Source: Tissierellales bacterium
GTDB taxonomy: Bacteria > Bacillota_A > Clostridia > Tissierellales > JASKZW01
Direction: 5' to 3'
NCBI GenBank assembly: GCA_030147425.1
Contig: JASKZW010000113.1
Coordinates: 1-6,803 of the forward strand
Length of the DNA stretch: 6,803 nucleotides
The stretch's first letter is position 1. The number at the start of each line of letters is the position of its first letter. A program made the translations under genes and the position numbers. The notes beneath the pieces were generated by a model. The model saw only the letters and a program-made list of their open reading frames with translations. It was not told where the DNA came from and did not search any database. Below, one piece after another: positions 1-6,700 of the stretch.

Positions 1-615
1 GCTGTTGAAGAGAGTTTTAAGGCAGGGGTTAGACTTGTTGAAATAGACTTTGAATGGACAACTGATAATCGTTTAGTTGCAACTCATAGCTGGGATGGAT
101 TTATAGGTAAGTTTTTTCAGGTACCAGTAAGAAGATATTCTTATGATGAGTTTGTAAACTTTAAGATGATAAATAACTGGACCCAGTTAACACCAGATTT
201 ACTCGAAAGTTGGTTTAATGAAAATCCACAAGTTTATCTAGTAACGGATATAAAGGATAGGAATATTGAAGCTTTAAAAATGTTAAGGGATGAAAATCCT
301 TTCTTAACTGATAAGTTAATTCCTCAAGTTTATAACTTTGAAGAATATATCCAGGCAGAAAATCTAGGTTTTAAAAATATAATTTTAACCTTATATAAGA
401 TAGAAGCTCATAATGATGAGATAGTTAAATTTGCTAAGGAGAAAAGACCCTTTGCTATAACTATGTCTAGAAATAGATCTAAAACAGGTCTACCGGCCAG
501 ATTAAAAGATATAGGTATCTATACCTACGCCCATACTATTAATGATCTAGAGGAAGTAAATCTTTTAGAAGACCTTGGTATAATGGGAATATATACAGAT
601 AGAATAAGACCATAA
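1..615 (+). CDS. Glycerophosphodiester phosphodiesterase family protein (5'-truncated by window edge)
   Basis: The frame is open from base 1 to a TAA at 613-615, so 204 residues of a longer protein are visible. The ATG at 166 is internal, because coding similarity continues upstream of it. GDPD enzymes are TIM barrels that hydrolyse glycerophosphodiesters to glycerol-3-phosphate and an alcohol, using a divalent metal. Visible signatures are a Glu-x-Asp pair (visible residues 14 and 16, VEIDFEWT), a following TDNRLVATHSWDG stretch whose His29 fits the conserved barrel His, a mid-barrel YLVTDIKD strand with the conserved Lys, and a C-terminal block with YAHTIND and GIMGIYTDR, typical of the family's last strands. 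The N-terminal His-Arg motif and any signal peptide or membrane segment lie outside the window. Family lengths of roughly 240-330 residues imply that some tens of residues are missing. An intrinsic terminator follows at once, so the gene is not co-transcribed with the efflux operon. Substrate and location cannot be told. Family is fairly sure, exact activity less so. Confidence 0.85.
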   Translation, partial: AVEESFKAGVRLVEIDFEWTTDNRLVATHSWDGFIGKFFQVPVRRYSYDEFVNFKMINNWTQLTPDLLESWFNENPQVYLVTDIKDRNIEALKMLRDENPFLTDKLIPQVYNFEEYIQAENLGFKNIILTLYKIEAHNDEIVKFAKEKRPFAITMSRNRSKTGLPARLKDIGIYTYAHTINDLEEVNLLEDLGIMGIYTDRIRP

Positions 616-621
616 TTTATG

Positions 622-646
622 GAGGACCAATAGGTCCTCTTTTTTT
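622..646 (+). terminator. Rho-independent terminator of the GDPD gene
   Basis: A perfect 7 bp stem (GAGGACC at 622-628 with GGTCCTC at 633-639) closes a 4 nt AATA loop and is followed directly by seven T residues (640-646). It starts 6 nt after the GDPD stop codon. It should isolate the GDPD gene from the transcription unit that begins at the promoter just downstream. Confidence 0.92.
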
Positions 647-659
647 GATTTTTTCTGGG

Positions 660-688
660 TTGACAAATAGTTTTTCATGCTTTATAGT
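660..688 (+). promoter_or_regulatory. Sigma-A type promoter for the small HTH gene
   Basis: A perfect -35 box TTGACA (660-665) and a -10 box TATAGT (683-688, one mismatch to TATAAT) are separated by exactly 17 bp. The start site is predicted near 695, giving a leader of about 70 nt before the ATG at 765. An imperfect inverted repeat, CATGC (676-680) with GTATG (687-691, one G-T pair), overlaps the -10 box and could serve as an operator. This is inference only. It is the best promoter in the window. Confidence 0.82.
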
Positions 689-727
689 ATGTTACAGGTT
701 AGAAATTTACAGATAAAATTGACCCAC

Positions 728-747
728 CCATCTAAGGGATGGTTTTT
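728..747 (+). promoter_or_regulatory. Small leader hairpin with T run before the HTH gene (possible attenuator)
   Basis: CCATC (728-732) can pair with GATGG (738-742) around a TAAGG loop, followed by TTTTT (743-747). It lies between the predicted transcription start (about 695) and the ribosome-binding site of the HTH gene. The stem is only 5 bp, so it would be a weak terminator or attenuator at most. Nearby C runs (723-725, 727-729) could instead pair with the G-rich ribosome-binding site at 754-758. No known riboswitch class is recognisable. Confidence 0.25.
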
Positions 748-764
748 GTAATAGGGGGTTTAAA

Positions 765-1070
765 ATGAAGAAATGGGAGAAGGTAAGAAGTCTTTATAAA
801 AAAGGTGTCCCTATTAGGCAGATAGCCAGGGATATGGACATGTCAAGAAATACAGTTAGACGTTGGATTCGTTCAGAAGAAAAGCCAAGATATAGAAGAA
901 GGGATTATTATCCAACCAAGATAGATGAATATAAGGAACAGATAAAAAAGTGGTATTTAGAAAATGGCTATATTGGAGCTAAAATTTATAGAGAGCTAAA
1001 AAAACAAGGTTATAGTGGTAGTATTAACCCTATTTATAGGTATTTAAAGAAGCTAAAAGGCGAAACCTAG
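765..1070 (+). CDS. Small HTH protein: IS21 IstA-like DNA-binding region without transposase catalytic domain
   Basis: This 101-residue, strongly basic protein (about 30 Lys/Arg against about a dozen Asp/Glu) resembles the N-terminus of IS21-family transposases (IstA). A first helix-turn-helix spans about residues 4-37, with GVPIRQIARDMDMSRNTVRRW as the turn and recognition helix. A basic Arg/Tyr-rich linker (about 40-50, KPRYRRRDYYP) follows, and a second HTH-like segment spans about 55-97 (GAKIYRELKKQGYSG then a Tyr-rich helix). IstA proteins usually run to several hundred residues with a DDE integrase core. Here the stop codon comes just where that core would begin, and no core remnant or istB follows. 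The start is supported by a G-rich site (AGGGGG, 753-758) 6 nt before the ATG and by the promoter at 660-688. It could be a decayed insertion-sequence remnant, or a retained DNA-binding protein regulating itself or the efflux operon that starts 89 bp downstream. No IS21 terminal repeats or istB were seen. The IstA resemblance is fairly sure; a regulatory role is inference. Confidence 0.75.
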   Translation: MKKWEKVRSLYKKGVPIRQIARDMDMSRNTVRRWIRSEEKPRYRRRDYYPTKIDEYKEQIKKWYLENGYIGAKIYRELKKQGYSGSINPIYRYLKKLKGET

Positions 1071-1084
1071 CTGGGGATTTTTTT
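1051..1084 (+). terminator. Weak terminator-like hairpin at the end of the HTH gene
   Basis: AGCTA (1051-1055) pairs with TAGCT (1068-1072), and GG (1059-1060) with CC (1066-1067) around a CGAAA loop, leaving an AAA bulge. A run of seven T residues (1078-1084) follows, but a 5 nt GGGGA spacer separates it from the stem. The geometry is poor for an intrinsic terminator, so termination may be partial and some transcription may read through into the efflux operon. Confidence 0.3.
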
Positions 1085-1109
1085 AGTTTTAAGAATCTAA
1101 TCGATATTA

Positions 1110-1127
1110 AATTTATTTATATAAATT
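1110..1127. repeat. AT-rich inverted repeat upstream of the efflux operon
   Basis: AATTTAT (1110-1116) and ATAAATT (1121-1127) form a perfect 7 bp inverted repeat around a 4 nt TTAT spacer. A TATAAA (1120-1125) inside the right arm could act as a -10 box, but no TTGACA-like -35 box lies at the right distance. The repeat may be part of the operon promoter or a regulator site. AT-rich sequence makes such palindromes common, so confidence is modest. Confidence 0.35.
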
Positions 1128-1145
1128 AGTCAAACTAGACTAGAT
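1125..1145. promoter_or_regulatory. Candidate operator dyad just upstream of the TolC-family gene
   Basis: ATTAGTC (1125-1131) and GACTAGAT (1138-1145) form a dyad with one extra G in the right arm, around a 6 nt AAACTA centre. The right part also contains a tandem direct repeat, ACTAG twice (1134-1143). It abuts the Shine-Dalgarno sequence AAGGAGG (1146-1152). If TATAAA at 1120-1125 is the -10 box, the dyad would cover the transcription start, a usual place for repressor binding. As RNA it could form a short hairpin beside the ribosome-binding site. No binding protein is established. Confidence 0.35.
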
Positions 1146-1159
1146 AAGGAGGAAGGAAA

Positions 1160-2575
1160 ATGAAAATTTACAAGCGAGTAACATCTTTAGCTTTAGCAGC
1201 TATTTTAACTGTAGCTAGTCTACCAGCTTACGCGGCTAAGACTATGACCATGGAAGAGGTTGTAAAGCATGGTATAGAAAATAGTAGGGCTTTAGATGAG
1301 GTAGAGGTAGAAATTGATCTTTCACAAGTTTCGAAAGATAGGGGTAGGTACAGTGCTAGAAAACTAAGAAGGGGTAATAAGGATATTAAGGATGGTATAT
1401 CGGCTTTAAACACAGCACAAAGTTTAATAGATAAGGGTATAGCACCAGAAGATATTAATCTACCAGATGGTACAGTTATAGAAGCAGGTACAGACATAAA
1501 TAAACTACCTATACCTGACGAATATAAACAGGGGATAAAAAATGAGGTTAATAAGGGAATAGAGTCAGGAAGAGAGCAGTTAGATAGAGGAGACTACGCA
1601 ATAGCTCAGGCTCTAGATCAAGCAGGGGCTACAATAGGTTCTGCGCTGGATTTTGCCAGTCTTAATGCTCTTACAATTGATTCTTCAGCAGATTTAATTG
1701 AGCTTATGCCAGATGTGGCTCATGAAGTAACTCAGGCATCTTTTGATATTTATAAAAATAGTATAGCTTTACTTATAAAGAAAAATTATTATGACGTTTT
1801 AGGAGCTGAGGAATTACTTAAGGTAAGAAAGGCAGCTATGGATAGGGGTAAAAAGCAATATGAGTTTGCTAAGGCCTCTTATAATGAGGGAATGAAACCT
1901 AAGGATGACATGTTAATGGCAGAGGTTTATTATAAGGCTACAAAATTAGCCTATGAACAAACTAAGTCAGATATAGAAACTAATAAAATAGAGCTTAAGA
2001 AAAATGCTGGGCTTAAGATGGATGAAGATATAAAGTTAGTATCAGATTTATCAACAGAACCTGAAAACTTTGACCTAAATGAAGGTTTAAAGCAGGGAAT
2101 GGAAAATAGATTAGAGATTAAAAAGAGTTTAGGAGAAGTTTTAATATTTTCAACCAACTTTAAAGAGGTTAAGTCTTCTTTTACAGAAAATACATTCCAG
2201 TATAGAGAGGCCAAACTTTTAAATGAAAAAGCGGGAATTAAATATGAACAGGCTAAGGATGAGGTAGAAAGTTCTATTAGAAAATCCTACGCTTTGATGA
2301 AAAATACTCGTGACCTTTTATATGAAACAGAAGGTATGGTTGAGAATGCTAAGGAAAATGTAAAAATAGCAGAAGCAAGATACAAAGAAGGTTTTGGGGT
2401 TGACACTAGCATGCTATCAAGTTTAAACCTAGAAGCGTCAGCAGGAACCATCCTAGAGGTAATTGCAGCAGAGGAAAAATTAGCAGAGATAGAAGAAAAT
2501 ATAGTAAAAATCACTCATGGATATAACCTAGCAAGGTTACAATATAGAAATAACATAGGTGATTTTGATTATTAA
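1160..2575 (+). CDS. TolC-family efflux channel protein (helical, apparently without clear outer-membrane barrel strands)
   Basis: This 471-residue precursor has a classic signal peptide: basic KIYKR, a hydrophobic core, and an AYA|A cleavage site after residue 25, so it is exported. The start has an ideal AAGGAGG site (1146-1152) with 7 nt spacing. The mature protein begins with a TolC-family opening (MTMEEVVKHGIENSRAL, about 29-45) and continues with long heptad-rich helices. The clearest family signatures are KKNYYDVLGAEELLKVRKAA (207-226), the RGKKQYEFAKASYNEGMKPKDDMLMAE segment (229-255), NRLEIKKSL (316-324), AEARYKEGFGV (405-414) and a C-terminal NLARLQYRNNIG helix end (456-467). In Gram-negative pumps TolC proteins form trimeric outer-membrane exit ducts. 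Here the short linkers between helices show no obvious paired amphipathic strands, and residues about 65-165 form a mostly helical region with a Pro/Gly loop near 97-120. First gene of the operon, 16 bp before the adaptor gene. Family call is secure; how it sits in the envelope is open. Confidence 0.87.
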   Translation: MKIYKRVTSLALAAILTVASLPAYAAKTMTMEEVVKHGIENSRALDEVEVEIDLSQVSKDRGRYSARKLRRGNKDIKDGISALNTAQSLIDKGIAPEDINLPDGTVIEAGTDINKLPIPDEYKQGIKNEVNKGIESGREQLDRGDYAIAQALDQAGATIGSALDFASLNALTIDSSADLIELMPDVAHEVTQASFDIYKNSIALLIKKNYYDVLGAEELLKVRKAAMDRGKKQYEFAKASYNEGMKPKDDMLMAEVYYKATKLAYEQTKSDIETNKIELKKNAGLKMDEDIKLVSDLSTEPENFDLNEGLKQGMENRLEIKKSLGEVLIFSTNFKEVKSSFTENTFQYREAKLLNEKAGIKYEQAKDEVESSIRKSYALMKNTRDLLYETEGMVENAKENVKIAEARYKEGFGVDTSMLSSLNLEASAGTILEVIAAEEKLAEIEENIVKITHGYNLARLQYRNNIGDFDY

Positions 2576-2591
2576 CTTTGGGGGTAATTAG

Positions 2592-3761
2592 ATGAAGAAG
2601 ACAAGAGTCTTAGCAGTCATATTAGCAGGAGTTTTACTCTTAACATCCTGTGGTAAAAAAGAAGAAACTAAGGAAGAAGAGGTTTTAAAACCTGTAGTAG
2701 TAGATACAGTTTTAAGAGACAATCAATCAACAGCTATGGAGTTTAGTGGTAATGTTAAGCCAGGTCAGATGGTAAAGGTTGCTTTTAAGGTACCTGGAAC
2801 ATTAGAAAGTGTAACAGTAAAAGAAGGTGACAGGGTAAGTAAGGGTCAAACCTTAATGACTTTAAATACACATGATTATGAGATTGCAAGAACAGCAGCT
2901 CAGGCTCAATATGATGCTATAGATGCTGAGATAGATACAAAAATAGCATCAGCTAGAAAGGAAGCAGAATCTAACTTAGAGTTTATAAACACTCAGTTAG
3001 AAAGGGTAAAAAGACTACATGAACAAGGAGCTGTAGCTACAAAAACTGTAGAAGAGCTAGAGCTTAAAAAGGATGTTGTAGAGACTAAATTAAAGGAAAT
3101 AGCTGATACAGAGCGTGGAGCACAGGAAAGATTAAAACAAGCATCCGCTATGGTAGACCTTGCAGATTCTAAAATAGAAGATACAGTACTAACTAGTCCT
3201 ATAGATGGTACAGTAATTAAGAAGTTATCAGAAGAAGGAGAGACTGTTATACCAGGATACCCTACTTTAGCAATAGGAAGACTAGATAACTTAGAAGTAG
3301 AAATAGGTGTTCCAGATAAATTTATAGACTCTATAATAGTAGGAAGCACAGTTGATGTTTATGTTAAGGGATTGGATCTAAAGGTAGAGGGAAGAATCTC
3401 TAAAATTGATGCAGTTGCAGACCTTGAAACTAGAACCTTTGGAGTTATTATAGACATTAAAAATCCTGAGAATAAGATAAAACCAGGTATGATAGCTAAT
3501 GTAAATATTCCTATGGGAGATGTAGATGCTATAACTATACCTATAAATTCTATTATAGATAATGCAGAGGGAAGCTTTGTGTTTGTTTATGATGATAAAA
3601 ATAAAATGGTAAATAGGCGTAAGATAGAAGTTGGAGAAGTATTTGGAGATTTAATAGAAGTTACAAGTGGTCTAGAGGAAGGTGATACTCTAGTAATTGA
3701 AGGACAGTATAGACTAAATGATGGGGAAGAAGTAAAGGCTAGGAGAGAAGACAATGATTAA
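2592..3761 (+). CDS. RND efflux periplasmic adaptor (membrane-fusion lipoprotein, AcrA/HlyD type)
   Basis: This 389-residue adaptor would link the RND transporter to the TolC-like duct. The N-terminus is a lipoprotein signal with lipobox LTSC (17-20), so Cys20 should be lipidated and anchor the protein on the outer face of the cytoplasmic membrane. Domains in order: an acidic/Lys-rich tether (21-35); the first half of a biotinyl-lipoyl domain (about 60-95, with GTLESVTVKEGDRVSKGQTL); a coiled-coil hairpin (about 97-195) whose tip near 138-157 (RVKRLHEQGAVATKTVEEL) matches the Arg/Leu-rich TolC-contact tip of such adaptors; the second lipoyl half (about 198-232, TSPIDGTVIKKLSEEGETV); a beta-barrel (about 233-310, ending KPGMIANVNIP); and a membrane-proximal domain (about 311-385, with GLEEGDTLVIEG). 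Length is normal for the family. Translation starts from a GGGGG site (2580-2584), 7 nt before the ATG. The stop overlaps the start of the transporter gene, indicating coupled expression. The substrate is unknown. Confidence 0.93.
   Translation: MKKTRVLAVILAGVLLLTSCGKKEETKEEEVLKPVVVDTVLRDNQSTAMEFSGNVKPGQMVKVAFKVPGTLESVTVKEGDRVSKGQTLMTLNTHDYEIARTAAQAQYDAIDAEIDTKIASARKEAESNLEFINTQLERVKRLHEQGAVATKTVEELELKKDVVETKLKEIADTERGAQERLKQASAMVDLADSKIEDTVLTSPIDGTVIKKLSEEGETVIPGYPTLAIGRLDNLEVEIGVPDKFIDSIIVGSTVDVYVKGLDLKVEGRISKIDAVADLETRTFGVIIDIKNPENKIKPGMIANVNIPMGDVDAITIPINSIIDNAEGSFVFVYDDKNKMVNRRKIEVGEVFGDLIEVTSGLEEGDTLVIEGQYRLNDGEEVKARREDND
3741..3745 (+). promoter_or_regulatory. Ribosome-binding site that fixes the RND start
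   Basis: AGGAG (3741-3745), within AGGAGAG, lies inside the end of the adaptor gene, 8 nt before the ATG at 3754. It supports the overlapping start at 3754 for the transporter and suggests translational coupling. Confidence 0.75.
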
Positions 3762-6700
3762 ATGGTGTATAGATAATAAAAGCATTATAGCTATAATATC
3801 TTTATTCATTATTATAGTCGGGGCCTATATATATGTAACTATGGAGAGACAGGAAAACCCTAATGTTGTTTCACCAGGAGCTTTAGTTATGGGGGTTTAT
3901 CCAGGTGGTACTCCAGAAGATATAGAAAGACTTATAGTTAAACCCTTGGAGGATAAGATAAATGAAACCCCAAATATTAAACTTATGGAATCTTATTCTT
4001 TAGATAATGCAGGGGTAATAATAGTAAGACTTGTAGACCTATCAGATGATGAGATATCTGAAACATGGGATACTTTAAAGGAAAAGGTAGATGAGGCAGA
4101 ACTTCCAGAAAATGCCTGGGAGCCTACTGTAAATACAGAGCTGGCAGATACATACGGTATGCTATTTACAGTAAGGGGAGAAGATTATAGCTATGAAGCT
4201 TTAAAATCAGTAGCAGATGAGTTAAAAGGAAAGATAGAAAGAATAGATGGAGTAGCCTCAGTAGATATAGATGGACATGTACCTGATGAAATTCATATAA
4301 ACTTAGATCTTCAAAGGATGAAGAACTTAAAAGTTTCTATGACCCAAATAGGTACAGTACTAAAGGCCAGAAACATAAATATACCAGGTGGTAGTTTAAA
4401 ACTTGGTGAATCTAATGTTCCTGTATCAACTACAGGAGAGTATGAGTCTATAGATGATATTAAAAATACTATAGTTAGTATGTCTGAGGCAGGAAATACA
4501 ATTTATTTAAAGGATATAGCGGATATTGTAACTGCTGAAGGAGAGAGAGATATTTATATAAATAGTAATGGTGAAAGAGCCCTACTTCTAACTTTAAAAT
4601 ATGAAGAAGAAAGAAACGTAGTAGTTATAGGTGAAGAGGTAAAAAAAGCTATAGCTGAGTTTAATAAGGGTCTATCAGACGATATGAATGTTGATATAAT
4701 AACTGACCAGTCTAAATATGTAGAAGACTCAGTTGAAGACTTTAAAGGAAACTTAGTATCAGCAATTGTCTTAGTAGTAGTAGTAGTTTTAATAACCATG
4801 GGTTTTCGTTCAGCACTTGTTGTATCATCAGCTATACCAATAACTGTAATGACAACCTTTGTTTTTATGGGTATTATGGGTATAGTTCTTCATCAGGTAT
4901 CTATAGCATCTTTAATAGTCTGTCTTGGACTATTAGTAGCTAATGCTATAGTAGCAAATGATAATATGTATCTTTATTTATCAAGAGAAGGTGTAGATAG
5001 AGATACAGCTATAATAGAAGCAGTAGAAGATGTTAAGATACCAATTCTTACATCTACTTTAACAACAGTAGCATCCTTTGCACCGCTTTTACTTATGGAA
5101 GGGGTGGCAGGTAAGTTTATTAAGGATTTACCAATAATGGTAACTATAGCCCTTATGAGTTCTTACTTAATATCTTTAACTGTTGTACCAGCTATGGGAC
5201 ATAAGTTCCTAGAAGGTGCTCATGAAAGAGAACTTAAGGTATATAAAAGAAGGAAGAAGAAAACTGAAGGAAGTAAGCATAATATAACTATTTTACAAAG
5301 AGTTCAACAGGTATTTTTAAGACTATATGAATCAGTTTTAAGTGTAGTTATGAAGGTTCCAAGGACAACTATAATTTTATCTGTAGTTGCTCTTATCCTA
5401 AGTGGATTTTTAATTCCATCCCTAGGTCTTCAACTATTCCCTTTCGTTGATAGGGATCAGTACGTAATAGACCTAACTTTAAAGGAAGGTACTACAATAG
5501 AGAAGACCTATGAAGTTGTAAGGGAGATGGAAAAGCTATTACTTGAAGATGATGGCGTAGAGACAATTTTATCTAAGGCAGGAGACGGAATACCAAAATT
5601 CTATACATCCTTCTTTGGTAATCAGCCAGCTAGTAACCAGGCGCAATTTGTTGTTAATGGTAGGGTGGCTGACATTGAAAAAATTCAAAGAAAATTAGAT
5701 TCAAATATACCAGGAGCAAGAATAGAGGTAAAACAGCTTGAAAATGCAATACCAGTAGACCTACCTGTTCAGGTAAGGGTAAGTGGAGAAGATGTAAATG
5801 TTCTTCAGGATATTGCAATTGATATAAAGAATATAATGGAAGAAATTGAAGAAGGTCAGCACGTTCAAGATAACTATGGATTAAAGACTATGAAGATGGA
5901 TCTTGATGTTGATCATGATAAGGCTATGATGGTTGGACTTACTAATTATGATATTTCAGCAACAGTAAGAATGGCTATAAATGGTCTTGAAATGACCAAG
6001 CTTAGACCGGTTGATTCTGAAGATGACGTACCAGTTATCTTAAGAATACCTCAAGATGAAAAGTATTCTACAGATATGTTAGATAATATATTTGTTACAT
6101 CACAAATAACCGAACAAAATGTTCCAATAGGTCAGTTTGCAGAACTTAAAAATTATTTTGCAACCAATAAAATCTTAAGAAGAAATAGAGCTAGAACTAT
6201 AACTGTAGGACTACATCCTAAGCCAGGATATACTTCAGCTGAGGTTTTAGATATAGTTCAGGAAAAAATGGCAGACTTTGAGGTTCCAGATGGATATACT
6301 TATGAGTTTGGTGGGGAAAGTGAAGACAGGGCAGAAACATTTGAATCAATGGTAGCGCCTTTTATAGTATCAATTGCGCTTATTTATGTAATATTAATGT
6401 TCCAGTTCTCTGATTTACTTCAACCATTAATAATAATGGGAACTATTCCACTATCTTTTATAGGAGTAATTTGGGGACTTAAAATTACAGGATACCCTTT
6501 AGGATTTATGTCTATGATGGGGGCAATATCTCTTATGGGTATAGTTGTAAATAATGGTATAGTCCTACTAGACTTTATCAATGTTTTAAGAAAAAGAGGG
6601 TACACTGTTGATGAAGCAGTAAAAGAAGCATCAACTGCTAGATTAAGACCTATAATGATAGGAATGGTTACAACTGTTATAGGACTAGTTCCAATGGGAC

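Noticed and set aside
166..615. GDPD gene starting at the ATG at 166
   Set aside because: The same frame is open upstream to base 1 and carries the conserved Glu-x-Asp and His motifs, so the ATG is internal and the real start is outside the window.
765..1159. A complete IS21 insertion sequence
   Set aside because: No DDE domain, no istB, no recognisable terminal inverted repeats and no target duplication were found; only the DNA-binding portion is present.
1228..1497. Minus-strand open frame opposite the TolC-family gene (also 1951-2214 and 2287-2514)
   Set aside because: These are antisense shadows of a well-supported gene; their Ser/Leu-rich composition reflects the complement of its codons, and no protein family is recognisable.
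2993..3349. Minus-strand open frame opposite the adaptor gene
   Set aside because: Antisense to the coiled-coil and lipoyl coding region of a clear adaptor; Ser-rich shadow translation with no family features.
4772..4786. Trinucleotide run, TAG five times, as a possible phase-variation repeat
   Set aside because: Read in frame it is a run of GTA valine codons in TM2. Gain or loss of a unit would keep the frame, so it cannot switch the gene off, and poly-valine is ordinary in a membrane helix.
4554..4799. Minus-strand open frames inside the RND gene (also 6420-6605)
   Set aside because: Both lie antisense to conserved RND domains. The Thr-rich run near the start of the first is the complement of a GTA codon repeat encoding valines in TM2.
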